Shown one piece after another: positions 1 through 13,794 of a stretch of 64,000 nt of DNA; the first letter of the stretch is position 1; each line of letters opens with the position of its first letter. Origin of the DNA: Glandiceps talaboti (lineage: Eukaryota; Hemichordata; Enteropneusta; Spengelidae); assembly GCF_964340395.1 (NCBI RefSeq), contig NC_135560.1:1855501-1919500 (forward strand), in the 5' to 3' direction. A program made the translations under genes and the position numbers. The notes below the pieces were generated by a model that was not told the origin of the DNA, did no database searches, and saw only the letters and a list, made by a program, of their open reading frames with translations.

Positions 1-890
1 TGTGTGTGTGTGTGTGTTGGGGGGGGGACAACTTAAACTACAAAAATGTCCGACCGATTGCCTTGGTATTTGATGGGGACATTCCTTTCGTTGTGTAGGT
101 GGGAAAATGTTCAAAGCAAAATGATCGCCTCACAGGTACGTGATTTGGGTTTTAAAAGTCATTTTTGGTCAAAAAACTTAATCTATTGGGCAGATTGGTC
201 TGAAATCTGGTGGGAACATTCTTAGGGGTGTGTAGATTAACATTTGTTCATGACATGACATGAACAATTGAACAGATTGTAACAAGTGTTTATAATGTCT
301 CATCTTCAAGTTTATGTGCTAAGTAAAGTATGAATATTTTCTAAAAACTACACATGCAGGAATATAATGAAATGGCGTCTTGTGGTGTCACTGTTTCATT
401 ATTGTGTATTATTTGAAAGTGCATCAAACTTAGTAGAATTTAGGAAGTTATGTCAATTTGTTACCATGGCAACTGATTTTCATAGAATGGTAACTTTTTT
501 GAACTCAGTATAACCAATTACTCCACATTGGATGGTCAATATGCAAATAAACCTGATTATTATTAAATTCATAACATTGTTTTGTCAGCAGAAAATATTT
601 TACCAAAACAACATTTTTAAGCCTCCTGTATGTTTCCATGGAAACAGCTATCCTATTTTATACAATTTGTGATACATTGGATAGCACCAACTCTTACATG
701 CCAAATCATGGAAAATCTTTTGCTTAATTTTAAAAATATGGAAAAATAATCCATATATTATGGTGATTTTGGTTACCATGGCAACTGATGTTCATAAAAT
801 TGCCCCTTTTTTGAACTCAGCATAACAAACCACCTTACTTATGGTGGTTGATATTCAGATAAACTTGATTATTATCGAAATTATTACGTA
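1..890. repeat. KATNAL2 intron: 5'-clipped HINE-2-like repeat, then unassigned AT-rich DNA
   Basis: The window opens in a TG run followed by ACAACTTAAACT and GACCGATTGCCTTGGTATTT. The same order (TG run, AACTTAAA, GACCAATTGCCTTGGTATTT) recurs at 54680-54880, so this is the right part of a HINE-2 copy cut by the window edge. From about 300 to 890 I see only AT-rich sequence with two similar halves (around 460-560 and 770-860) sharing TTACCATGGCAACTGAT. Confidence 0.55.
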
Positions 891-894
891 ATAT

Positions 895-1920
895 TATTTA
901 TTTATTATTTTAAAATATCTTTATTCAGGGTAAAAACTCAATAAGCGTTACAAACATCCGGTTTGGCTTCTTTCCATTGAGGCCCTCATACATCAAATCA
1001 ACAGTCATGCAAAAGTCCACTTACAAATTCTAAAACACATTAGAACATAAAATACACACATTGTGACATTATACCTCCAGATAAATAAGATAACTGTCAG
1101 GCAGAAAAATTGTCTGTGTAATTGTCTTGGAAGTGTTTAAAAGTTTTAGCCTGCATGCTTTACATGTTCAGGTAACGAATTCCGTAGATTTCCTCCCTTA
1201 TGACTGAATTTGGAGAGAGCATAGTTATTGTGAGTTGGTTTGATATAGACACTGCTAGCTTTACTAAAGTGGGTATTATAATCATGAATTTTGGAAACAA
1301 GTGTGAAGCATTGTAACAAATAGGGGGAACAGTACCATGGTAACATTTGTACATCATGGAACAAATGTGAAATTGATGTCTTTCTATCAACGAGTGCCAT
1401 TCTAAAGTTTGTCTGACTTTAACAGAAGGGGTTTGTGGGTGGCAATTTAGGACTACCTTCCCTGCCCTGTTTTACAGGAGTGACTTCTTGAGAGCTGACC
1501 ATAGCTTATCAGATTGTGACATACTTTTAAGAATAAGACTGTTATAAAAGTTTGATTTTGCACATTTCAATAATTTAGTGAGTTTGTTCCGTTGAGTTCT
1601 TTACTGATCATATAAATTCTGATTGTTTGTAGACCTAGCCTTTCTTTTAAGGTAGTCGTGTGTGTTGTATATATATGTGTGTTTTCTAATATCATCTGTA
1701 AGCCATGGTGAAGTGCAGCCATGAACTTTTGAGATACGCCAAGGGGCATGGATATCACAAATTGAATTGCAGAAACTTTTGAATACATTCCAAGCTATGT
1801 TACTATCAGTTACACATGTTAGTTTGAGCCAAGGAAATTTTCTAAGATCGTCAAGAAAATGTTGACTATTGATAATTTTAATGTTCCTGACCTTGATATA
1901 TCTTGGCTTTGGTTTGTGTG
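895..1920 (-). pseudogene. Decayed non-LTR retrotransposon, endonuclease/RT linker and RT C-terminus
   Basis: On the minus strand, 1920 to about 1600 encodes NSQHFLDDLRKFPWLKLTCV and SPWLTDDIRK. This is the linker between the AP endonuclease and reverse transcriptase of Jockey/CR1-like elements (typically F..DL..., W...D.N.A...F, SPW.T..I). Further on, 1400-1146 encodes HDYNTHFSKASS followed by NLRNSLPEHVKHA, typical of the RT C-terminal region. The RT core between them is missing, and there are stops and frameshifts (after LYDQ, near 1600). The end near 895 carries GAATAAAGATAT and an ATAAATA tail, consistent with a 3' end. The 5' side runs directly into the 51-bp array. Confidence 0.75.
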
Positions 1921-4900
1921 TCTTTGCTCTGCAGTTACCGTAAATCATATAATGGTCCTTTGGTTTGGGTGTCTTCACTCTGTAGTTACCGTAAATCATA
2001 TAATGGTCCTTTGGTTTGGGTGTCTTCACTCTGTAGTTACAGTAAATCATATAATGGTCCTTTGGTTTGGGTGTCTTCACTCTGCAGTTACAGTAAATCA
2101 TATAATGGTCCTTTGGTTTGTGTGTCTTCACTCTGTAGTTACCGTAATTCATATAATGGTCCTTTGGTTTGTGTGTCTTCACTCTGTAGTTACCGTAAAT
2201 CATATAATGGTCCTTTGGTTTGGGTGTCTTCACTCTGCAGTTACAGTAAATCATATAATGGTCCTTTGGTTTGTGTGTCTTCACTCTGTAGTTACCGTAA
2301 TTCATATAATGGTCCTTTGGTTTGTGTGTCTTCACTCTGTAGTTACCGTAATTCATATAATGGTCCTTTGGTTTGTGTGTCTTCACTCTGTAGTTACCGT
2401 AAATCATATAATGGTCCTTTGGTTTGGGTGTCTTCACTCTGCAGTTACAGTAAATCATATAATGGTCCTTTGGTTTGTGTGTCTTTGCTCTGTAGTTACC
2501 GTAAATCATATAATGGTCCTTTGGTTTGGGTGTCTTCACTCTTTAGTTACCGTAAATCATATAATGGTCCTTTGGTTTGGGTGTCTTCACTCTGTAGTTA
2601 CCGTAAATCATATAATGGTCCTTTGGTTTGGGTGTCTTCACTCTGTAGTTACCGTAAATCATATAATGGTCCTTTGGTTTGGGTGTCTTCACTCTGCAGT
2701 TACCGTAAATCATATAATGGTCCTTTGGTTTGGGTGTCTTCACTCTGTAGTTACAGTAAATCATATAATGGTCCTTTGGTTTGGGTGTCTTCACTCTGTA
2801 GTTACCGTAAATCATATAATGGTCCTTTGGTTTGGGTGTCTTCACTCTGCAGTTACCATAAATCATATAATGGTCCTTTGGTTTGGGTGTCTTCACTCTG
2901 TAGTTACAGTAAATCATATAATGGTCCTTTGGTTTGGGTGTCTTCACTCTGTAGTTACCGTAAATCATATAATGGTCCTTTGGTTTGGGTGTCTTCACTC
3001 TGCAGTTACCGTAAATCATATAATGGTCCTTTGGTTTGGGTGTCTTCACTCTGTAGTTACAGTAAATCATATAATGGTCCTTTGGTTTGGGTGTCTTCAC
3101 TCTGTAGTTACAGTAAATCATATAATGGTCCTTTGGTTTGGGTGTCTTCACTCTGTAGTTACAGTAAATCATATAATGGTCCTTTGGTTTGGGTGTCTTC
3201 ACTCTGTAGTTACCGTAAATCATATAATGGTCCTTTGGTTTGGGTGTCTTCACTCTGTAGTTACCGTAAATCATATAATGGTCCTTTGGTTTGGGTGTCT
3301 TCACTCTGTAGTTACCGTAAATCATATAATGGTCCTTTGGTTTGGGTGTCTTCACTCTGCAGTTACCGTAAATCATATAATGGTCCTTTGGTTTGGGTGT
3401 CTTCACTCTGTAGTTACCGTAAATCATATAATGGTCCTTTGGTTTGGGTGTCTTCACACTGTAGTTACCGTAAATCATATAATGGTCCTTTGGTTTGGGT
3501 GTCTTCACTCTGTAGTTACAGTAAATCATATAATGGTCCTTTGGTTTGGGTGTCTTCACTCTGTAGTTACAGTAAATCATATAATGGTCCTTTGGTTTGG
3601 GTGTCTTCACTCTGTAGTTACAGTAAATCATATAATGGTCCTTTGGTTTGGGTGTCTTCACTCTGTAGTTACAGTAAATCATATAATGGTCCTTTGGTTT
3701 GGGTGTCTTCACTCTGTAGTTACCGTAAATCATATAATGGTCCTTTGGTTTGGGTGTCTTCACTCTGTAGTTACCGTAAATCATATAATGGTCCTTTGGT
3801 TTGGGTGTCTTTGCTCTGCAGTTACAGTAAATCATATAATGGTCCTTTGGTTTGGGTGTCTTTGCTCTGTAGTTACCGTAAATCATATAATGGTCCTTTG
3901 GTTTGGGTGTCTTCACTGTGTAGTTACAGTAAATCATATAATGGTCCTTTGGTTTGGGTGTCTTCACTCTGTAGTTACCGTAAATCATATAATGGTCCTT
4001 TGGTTTGGGTGTCTTTGCTCTGCAGTTACAGTAAATCATATAATGGTCCTTTGGTTTGGGTGTCTTCACTCTGTAGTTACAGTAAATCATATAATGGTCC
4101 TTTGGTTTGGGTGTCTTCACTCTGTAGTTACCGTAAATCATATAATGGTCCTTTGGTTTGGGTGTCTTTGCTCTGTAGTTACCGTAATTCATATAATGGT
4201 CCTTTGGTTTGGGTGTCTTCACTCTGTAGTTACCATAAATCATATAATGGTCCTTTGGTTTGGGTGTCTTCACTCTGCAGTTACAGTAAATCATATAATG
4301 GTCCTTTGGTTTGGGTGTCTTCACTCTGTAGTTACCGTAATTCATATAATGGTCCTTTGGTTTGGGTGTCTTCACTCTGTAGTTACCGTAAATCATATAA
4401 TGGTCCTTTGGTTTGGGTGTCTTCACTCTGCAGTTACAGTAAATCATATAATGGTCCTTTGGTTTGGGTGTCTTCACTCTGCAGTTACCGTAAATCATAT
4501 AATGGTCCTTTGGTTTGGGTGTCTTCACTCTGCAGTTACCGTAATTCATATAATGGTCCTTTGGTTTGGGTGTCTTCACTCTGTAGTTACAGTAAATCAT
4601 ATAATGGTCCTTTGGTTTGGGTGTCTTCACTCTGTAGTTACCGTAAATCATATAATGGTCCTTTGGTTTGGGTGTCTTCACTCTGTAGTTATCGTAAATC
4701 ATATAATGGTCCTTTGGTTTGGGTGTCTTCACTCTGTAGTTACAGTAAATCATATAATGGTCCTTTGGTTTGGGTGTCTTCACTCTGTAGTTACCGTAAA
4801 TCATATAATGGTCCTTTGGTTTGGGTGTCTTCACTCTGTAGTTATCGTAAATCATATAATGGTCCTTTGGTTTGGGTGTCTTCACTCTGTAGTTACCGTA

Positions 4901-7741
4901 AATCATATAATGGTCCTTTGGTTTGGGTGTCTTCACTCTGCAGTTACAGTAAATCATATAATGGTCCTTTGGTTTGGGTGTCTTCACTCTGTAGTTACCG
5001 TAAATCATATAACGGTCCTTTGGTTTGGGTGTCTTTGCTCTGTAGTTACCATAAATCATATAATGGTCCTTTGGTTTGGGTGTCTTCACTCTGTAGTTAC
5101 CGTAAATCATATAATGGTCCTTTGGTTTGGGTGTCTTCACTCTGTAGTTACCGTAAATCATATAATGGTCCTTTGGTTTGGGTGTCTTCACTCTGCAGTT
5201 ACCGTAAATCATATAATGGTCCTTTGGTTTGGGTGTCTTCACTCTGTAGTTACCGTAAATCATATAATGGTCCTTTGGTTTGGGTGTCTTCACTCTGTAG
5301 TTACAGTAGATCATATAATGGTCCTTTGGTTTGGGTGTCTTCACTCTGTAGTTACAGTAAATCATATAATGGTCCTTTGGTTTGGGTGTCTTCACTCTGT
5401 AGTTACCGTAAATCATATAATGGTCCTTTGGTTTGGGTGTCTTCACTCTGTAGTTACAGTAAATCATATAATGGTCCTTTGGTTTGAGTGTCTTCACTCT
5501 GTAGTTACCGTAAATCATATAATGGTCCTTTGGTTTGGGTGTCTTCACTCTGTAGTTACAGTAAATCATATAATGGTCCTTTGGTTTGGGTGTCTTCACT
5601 CTGTAGTTACCGTAAATCATATAATGGTCCTTTGGTTTGGGTGTCTTCACTCTGTAGTTACCGTAAATCATATAATGGTCCTTTGGTTTGGGTGTCTTCA
5701 CTCTGTAGTTACAGTAAATCATATAATGGTCCTTTGGTTTGGGTGTCTTCACTCTGTAGTTACAGTAAATCATATAATGGTCCTTTGGTTTGGGTGTCTT
5801 CACTCTGTAGTTACAGTAAATCATATAATGGTCCTTTGGTTTGGGTGTCTTCACTCTGTAGTTACAGTAAATCATATAATGGTCCTTTGGTTTGGGTGTC
5901 TTCACTCTGTAGTTACAGTAAATCATATAATGGTCCTTTGGTTTGGGTGTCTTCACTCTGTAGTTACAGTAAATCATATAATGGTCCTTTGGTTTGGGTG
6001 TCTTCACTCTGTAGTTACCGTAAATCATATAATGGTCCTTTGGTTTGGGTGTCTTCACTCTGTAGTTACAGCAAATCATATAATGGTCCTTTGGTTTGGG
6101 TGTCTTCACTCTGTAGTTACAGTAAATCATATAATGGTCCTTTGGTTTGGGTGTCTTCACTCTGTAGTTACAGTAAATCATATAATGGTCCTTTGGTTTG
6201 GGTGTCTTCACTCTGCAGTTACAGTAAATCATATAATGGTCCTTTGGTTTGGGTGTCTTCACTCTGCAGTTACAGTAAATCATATAATGGTCCTTTGGTT
6301 TGGGTGTCTTCACTCTGTAGTTACAGTAAATCATATAATGGTCCTTTGGTTTGGGTGTCTTCACTCTGTAGTTACAGTAAATCATATAATGGTCCTTTGG
6401 TTTGGGTGTCTTCACTCTGTAGTTACAGTAAATCATATAATGGTCCTTTGGTTTGGGTGTCTTCACTCTGCAGTTACAGTAAATCATATAATGGTCCTTT
6501 GGTTTGGGTGTCTTCACTCTGTAGTTACCGTAAATCATATAATGGTCCTTTGGTTTGGGTGTCTTTGCTCTGTAGTTACCGTAAATCATATAATGGTCCT
6601 TTGGTTTGGGTGTCTTTGCTCTGCAGTTACAGTAAATCATATAATGGTCCTTTGGTTTGGGTGTCTTCACTCTGTAGTTACCGTAAATCATATAATGGTC
6701 CTTTGGTTTGGGTGTCTTCACTCTGTAGTTATCGTAAATCATATAATGGTCCTTTGGTTTGGGTGTCTTCACTCTGTAGTTACCATAAATCATATAATGG
6801 TCCTTTGGTTTGGGTGTCTTCACTCTACAGTTACCGTAAATCATATAATGGTCCTTTGGTTTGGGTGTCTTCACTCTGCAGTTACCGTAAATCATATAAT
6901 GGTCCTTTGGTTTGGGTGTCTTCACTCTGTAGTTACCGTAAATCATATAATGGTCCTTTGGTTTGGGTGTCTTCACTCTGTAGTTACAGTAAATCATATA
7001 ATGGTCCTTTGGTTTGGGTGTCTTCACTCTGTAGTTACCGTAAATCATATAATGGTCCTTTGGTTTGGGTGTCTTCACTCTGTAGTTACCGTAAATCATA
7101 TAATGGTCCATTGGTTTGGGTGTCTTCACTCTGTAGTTACAGTAAATCATATAATGGTCCTTTGGTTTGGGTGTCTTCACTCTGTAGTTACAGTAAATCA
7201 TATAATGGTCCTTTGGTTTGGGTGTCTTCACTCTGTAGTTACAGTAAATCATATAATGGTCCTTTGGTTTGGGTGTCTTCACTCTGTAGTTACAGTAAAT
7301 CATATAATGGTCCTTTGGTTTGGGTGTCTTCACTCTGTAGTTACCGTAAATCATATAATGGTCCTTTGGTTTGGGTGTCTTCACTCTGTAGTTACAGTAA
7401 ATCATATAATGGTCCTTTGGTTTGGGTGTCTTCACTCTGTAGTTACCGTAAATCATATAATGGTCCTTTGGTTTGGGTGTCTTCACTCTGTAGTTACAGT
7501 AAATCATATAATGGTCCTTTGGTTTGGGTGTCTTCACTCTGTAGTTACAGTAAATCATATAATGGTCCTTTGGTTTGGGTGTCTTCACTCTGTAGTTACA
7601 GTAAATCATATAATGGTCCTTTGGTTTGGGTGTCTTCACTCTGTAGTTACCGTAAATCATATAATGGTCCTTTGGTTTGGGTGTCTTCACTCTGCAGTTA
7701 CCGTAAATCATATAATGGTCCTTTGGTTTGGGTGTCTTCAC
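1921..7741. repeat. 51-bp minisatellite, about 114 units, from retrotransposon coding sequence
   Basis: Units recur from 1930 to 7693 at exactly 51 bp (5763 bp = 113 periods), so there is no net indel in the array. Because 51 is divisible by three, several frames stay open: + strand peptides of 17 residues (MVLWFGCLHSVVTVNHI) and the minus-strand KPKDHYMIYGNYRVKTP. The minus-strand frame continues into the retrotransposon linker (KPKPRYIKVRN), showing the source. Variants are single substitutions, mainly TGTAG/TGCAG, TACCGT/TACAGT and TTCACTC/TTGCTC. The long open frames are consequences of the period, not host genes. Confidence 0.95.
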
Positions 7742-8289
7742 TTCATTCAAAGTTGGTATTAGGACAGTGTTCTATGACATACATGTGCATATTCATTGTT
7801 GTTGTGATACGATCCAATATGGTCGCCTGGCAGCCATTTTGTTTGCGATTTTTCTATGTCCAAAGCCATAACTCAGACATGCTTGAACAGATCTCATTCA
7901 AAGTTGGTATTAGGACAGTGTTCTATGACATACATGTGCATCTTCATTTTCGTCGTGATACGATCCAATATGGCTGCCTGGCAGCCATTTTGTTTGCGAT
8001 TTTTCAATGTCCAAAGCCATAACTCAGACATGCTTGAACAGATCACATTCAAAGTTGGTATTAGGACAGTGTTCTATGACATACATGTGCATATCCATTT
8101 TCATCGTGATATGATCCCCCATACCCGACCAATCCTTTATTGTTGTAGGCATGTTCCATGTCCAACAAGCAGACACAACATATCTAAGTTTGTTTGATTT
8201 AGGTTCACAAGTGTTGTTGCGTGATCAGAGTAGTGATAATTCCTTAAAACCCAATCATAGTGGGGACTATGTCATTCTCAATGACTTGT
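7742..8289 (+). mobile_element. HINE-1 copy A, 5'-truncated
   Basis: It begins inside a core repeat (CATTCAAAGTTGGTATTAGG) directly at the end of the 51-bp array, has about two and a half core units of roughly 150 bp, then the conserved right end with GCGGGGACT-like and GTCATTCTCAATGAC elements, ending ACTTGT. The whole 5' hairpin is missing. It lies in a KATNAL2 intron 66 bp before an exon. Confidence 0.75.
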
Positions 8290-8355
8290 TACAACAAGAG
8301 TCTATGCTGATATGTCAAGACATACTAACATGTTACTATTTTGTTTTGTTAACAG

Positions 8356-8458
8356 AAAACACAGGGATACTCTGGCTCTGACATTAAGTTGGTTTGTAAA
8401 GAGGCTGCTATGAGACCAATACGTAAAATCTTCGATATTCTTGAGAACCATAGTACAA
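8356..8458 (+). CDS. KATNAL2: KATNAL2 penultimate coding exon
   Basis: The exon is preceded by a pyrimidine-rich tract ending TTAACAG and followed by donor GTAGGT at 8459. It is 103 bases, starts in phase 0, and encodes [20 protein letters not shown] followed by the [11 protein letters not shown] block. A competing donor at 8463 (GTGATT) would break the reading frame with the next exon, so 8459 was chosen. The acceptor lies only 66 bp downstream of the end of a mobile element (7742-8289). Confidence 0.87.
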
Positions 8459-11400
8459 GTAGGTGATTTCTATTAAGCATACCATTGTCTGGCTATCAAA
8501 GCATGAAAACTTGCACTGTTGTCAAGAGATATCTCAATTTTAAACAGTACAGTCAATACTAGTAGGTTGATTCACTTACTGTGTTATCATGATGGATATG
8601 AACTAAAAGACAATTGACTTGATTTGGCCATAGAGAACCATAAGTTGATATACAAGTCACACATACAGTGGTTGATTTGGCCATAGAGAACCACAAGTTG
8701 ATATACAAGTCACACATACAGTGGTTGATTTGGCCATAGAGAACCACAAGTTGATATACAAGTCACACATACAGTGGTTGATTTGGCCATAGAGAACCAC
8801 AATTTGATATGCAAGTCACACACCCAGTGGTTCATTTGGCCATAGAGAACCACAGGTTGATATACCAGTCACGCACCCAGTGGTTCATTTGGCCAAAAAT
8901 AGAGAACCATAAAGAAATTGCAGAAATGGCATATTGACATACAAGGGCATGTTAAATGCATGGAGAGCTTTTGCAACAACCAGATATAATGATGTACAAA
9001 AGTAGAACCATTGTAGATTGACAGTAAAACCATGACCCCGGCTTGTTGTATTGTGTTTGGTTCATACCAAGTATGTGAAGCTTATAAAATTCATTGAGAC
9101 CATATAGAGCATTCACACTTAGCTAGTTATGTTGACTCTGAGTCGACTAAATCTTAACTGGACATAAGAAAAAAATATGAATAGTTGTGTCGGGTTAAAC
9201 CTTTCACCACCATTGGCCTCATGGGATTGTTTGTTCCCCACCAGCCCCCCTCACTAACATAATGTGCTGAGTGAGTGTTATGTAATCAAACTGATATAAA
9301 ACTACTTAGAGTTGCTTATTTTTTTAAAAATAAGGTATCATTTGAATGGAAAATAAATTGTCTACATCATAGTTGCAAATACATACATTCAAATATCACA
9401 CACACAACCGAAATATGGATTAAAGTAACAAAATATTAATAAAACAAACATAGGTTGTTTATTTATTGACATATCACAAATAAACAAAATATTGATATTA
9501 CAAATGAAATTCATAATACCAACATTTATGTTCCTACAAAACTTCTGTATACTGGTTAAATGGTCAAAATTGGCGAAAATTTGTCAGAAAATGATATTTT
9601 CAGTTGTAATAAATTTGAACAAAAATAATTAACAGCTCACTAATCCGATTACGATGCAATAGTCGACCCTGCACTGGCCATTAAAGGGGCAAAAATATCT
9701 GAAGTCGTCACCCCAATACCTTCTGAAAAATCAGTTTGTGTAATTATATATCATTATTTGACAGAATAACAAAAATTTATCATCAAATTTATGCTCAAAA
9801 TCAGTATACGAGTCCGAATCGGGACGCCAAGGTGACACTTTTTGCCGACATGCTTACCCACAAAAGCAAATATGCAGTCGGGACTTTGAAGTTACATTGC
9901 GATAATCTGATCCTTCCATATACTGCATCGAGTTCACTCAGCCATCTCCTTGTACAAAACACCGTATTCATAGTCAAAATTGAGTGGAAATTTCTACAAA
10001 CAGCACCTTTATTTACATTGCAAACGATGTTAGTGGAGACAGATTTTGCTTCGATGATGTTGAAAATTGAATTTTACATCGAAAAACGCACATAAAAAAT
10101 CCAATCGGAAAATCGCCCATATCATGCATAAGTTTCCCTCCACTGACCTCTACAAACTGAGCTAATACAAATACAAGTCATTATTGAGTTGTAACAAAAA
10201 GAAATAAAACCAAAATAATCCATGATATAGCCAAAATTACCCCCAGAATGTTAGCATGGGCGTCGGCATGGTCACAAGATTGCGTAAATTTGAATGACAT
10301 TCAAAAATTCAACCATAAACTGCCGTCGGCAGCTCACACAGCCTTAGCCTTAGCTTACACACAAGTACAATGTGTTCCCATTGCTAAATACTTGTATTCA
10401 ACGATGTATTTCGAGTCAAGTTCAGTCGAAATATCCAAAGATGGTAACATAATTTATATCGTACACCATGTTACAGGAGGCATTAATTACTTCTGCCATG
10501 TTGAAAGTCGATTTTGTGAGTGAAAAACACACATAAAATTATGATCGCTCGTCATTTGGATTGTACTCCAGATACCATTCACTGTCTCTCATTCAAAACG
10601 GCAGTATAGAAAAACAAGGTTAATAAGCATGTGTGGAACTATTTATGGCAACAATTTTTGCAGCAATAGCTGCCGTTAAATGAACTTTGGCGTTCCTGCA
10701 ATAGCGGGAATTGGTGGGCACCCTAGAGAGCGTTCCCGCAATAGCGGGAATTGGTGGGCACCCTAGAGTGTTCCTGCAATAGCGGGAATTGGTGGGCACC
10801 CTAGAGCGTTCCCGCAATAGTGGGCATTGGTGGGCACCCTAGAGCATTCCCGCAATAGTGGGAATTGGTGGTGAGAGGGTTTTAAATTAGGTCAGGTGAA
10901 AGAGGGTAGTTTAGACCCGGCACAATTTTAAAGTCAACACCAATTTCCTTTTGATTATGAAAATGTATTTAGTTTCTTAGATAAGGAGAGTTTCCAGGGT
11001 CAAAGTATGGACATACGTTGCATACATACCTACCGGTACATATGTACATATGTCATACCTGTGAATGTGCCTAGTACCTACCTGCATATGTATGTATGTG
11101 TATATATGTATGTATGTGTATGTATGTTTGTATGTATGTGTATGTATGTATGTATGTATGTATGTATGTATGTATGTATGTATGTATGTATTATATGTGT
11201 ATGTATGTACATTGTGTATATATGTACATGATGTAATACGTACATACGTACGTACGTACGTACGTACGTACGTACGTACATACATACATACATACATACA
11301 TACATACATACATACATACATACATACATACATACATACAATGTACATACATACATACATACATACATACATACATACATACATACATACATACATACAT

Positions 11401-13737
11401 ACATACATACATACATACCGGTACATACATACATACATACATACATACATACATACATACATACATACATACATACATACATACATGTTTTACACAAAGA
11501 AATATTTCATTTGTGTCAAAGGGGAAGCAGCTAGAGTAACTTAAAGGTCTTTGTTTATATAAGCTGAGCTGCTAATCTTATTGTCTAGTTGTATCGTTTA
11601 AGGTTTAGATTGCACTGAGTCTTGGTGCACACTTTCAGGAGTTCAACATATAGACAACATGTTAGGAAAGGAAAGACCACATACTGTAACAGTAGACAAA
11701 TAGTGCATGTTTTTATATTGTAGAAGTACAATCTGACTCGTCTTAGTAAACCTAATGTAAACTGTGAACTTGTCTTTGTTCAACCCACACTATAATCTAA
11801 TCTATATTCATTTTTGTTTTCTCACACATTCTCTGTGTTGTTTATCTATTTTTCCTCACTTTATGCTAAATGACTGTGCTGATGCAAACAGGTGTAGGAA
11901 CCCAGCCCAATCTATACTGGCATAGTGAGTACTTACTCTTACATTATGTAACTACTAACAAACTAAACGAATCAGATCCTCAGCTCAAGAATGATGTTAA
12001 TAATAGTGAAATATTTTTTGTAAATCTTCATTTTGCATTTGGTTGCCAAATTACATTATCTAGACATATTATTCAGAACAATACAAACAAAATGAACAAT
12101 AAATGTCAAGCAACAACCCACACCTAGAACAACAGCCAAACGATATATTACAAAGTTTACAACAGGGATGGGTAATCAAGTGAATAAACATTCAAAAACA
12201 CATATATGTCTAGCAACAAGACCATGCCCATAGCAACAGTCAAATGATGGTGTATATTGCAAAGATAACAACATGGATAGCAAGGCAAGTGGATAAACAT
12301 TAAAAGAAGTGATGTATATATCAACTAAAGACCACAGCAAAAGCCAAATACTAGTGCCCTTAACCTTTGGCAGTTTGCTAAAATAACAGCAATGAGTCAA
12401 GCTTTGAAACCAAAACAGAAATGTGCACAGCAACCATGTTAACATTCACAACAACCATGGAAACACTCACAGCAACCATGTAAACACTCACAACAACCAT
12501 GGAAACATTCACAACAACCATGGAAACACTCACAACAACCATGTAAACACTCACAACAACCATGTAAACACTCACAGCAACCATGTAAACACTCACAACA
12601 ACCATGGAAACACTCACAACAACCATGGAAACACTCACAGCAACCATGTAAACACTCACAACAACCATGGAAACATTCACAACAACCATGGAAACACTCA
12701 CAACAACCATGGAAACACTCACAACAACCATGTAAACACTCACAACAACCATGGAAACATTCACAACAACCATGGAAACACTCACAACAACCATGGAAAC
12801 ATTCACAACAACCATGGAAACACTCACAACAACCATGGAAACACTCACAACAACCATGTTAACACTCACAACAACCATGTTAACACTCACAGCAACCATG
12901 TAAACACTCACAGCAACCATGGAAACACTCACAACAACCATGGAAACACTCACAACAACCATGGAAACACTCACAACAACCATGGAAACACTCACAACAA
13001 CCATGTTAACACTCACAACAACCATGTTAACACTCACAACAACCATGTTAACACTCACAACAACCATGGAAACACTCACAACAACCATGGAAACACTCAC
13101 AACAACCATGGAAACACTCACAACAACCATGGAAACACTCACAACAACCATGTTAACACTCACAACAACCATGTTAACACTCACAACAACCATGTAAACA
13201 CTCACAACAACCATGTTAACACTCACAACAACCATGTAAACACTCACAGCAACCATGGAAACACTCACAACAACCATGGAAACACTCACAGCAACCATGG
13301 AAACACTCACAACAACAACGGTTACCATGATTATCTAGTGCAAAGGTAACAACAGGGATGGGTATGAATTAACTTGTCAAGACAGAGAATGTCTTATCAA
13401 TGTCAATCAAACCTACAGAAGATTACGTCATCGTTCATTGAACAGCTGGTCATAGCAACTCATCTGCTTACTATCTGATGTATGAATATGACTTGAGTGA
13501 TTGCTTTATTTACCTCAAATTTCCTTTGTTTGTTGTCATTTGTTTTTGAGTTTGTTGTTTTGGGAATGAATGACTTCCTACATCTGACTAATTCTGGTGT
13601 ATGTCAACACTGTGGAATGACATCAATAAAGACAATAATTGTCTGTGTACTTTGTGTTTTCTGACACAATACTACAAAGAAATATATCCTAGAGTTGTAA
13701 CTTCACTTTGGACTAACACTTTGATTGGGCTTTGATT

Positions 13738-13794
<57 letters not shown>

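Noticed and set aside
1859-7762. Long open frames (up to about 1970 codons) through the 51-bp array, on both strands
   Set aside because: They arise because the unit length is a multiple of three and the unit has no stop in those frames. Three or more frames are open at once and no domain is present; the minus frame is the relic of a retrotransposon.
9736-10523. Two open frames of 119 and 91 codons in the KATNAL2 intron
   Set aside because: No conserved motif, and the KATNAL2 protein is continuous without them.
10977-11544. Frames with YVCM or YIHT repeats
   Set aside because: Translation of tetranucleotide microsatellite.
12378-13349. Open frames of about 310 codons on both strands (HNNHGNT and MVVVSVN repeats)
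   Set aside because: Product of the 21-bp repeat; no start context, splice link or domain.
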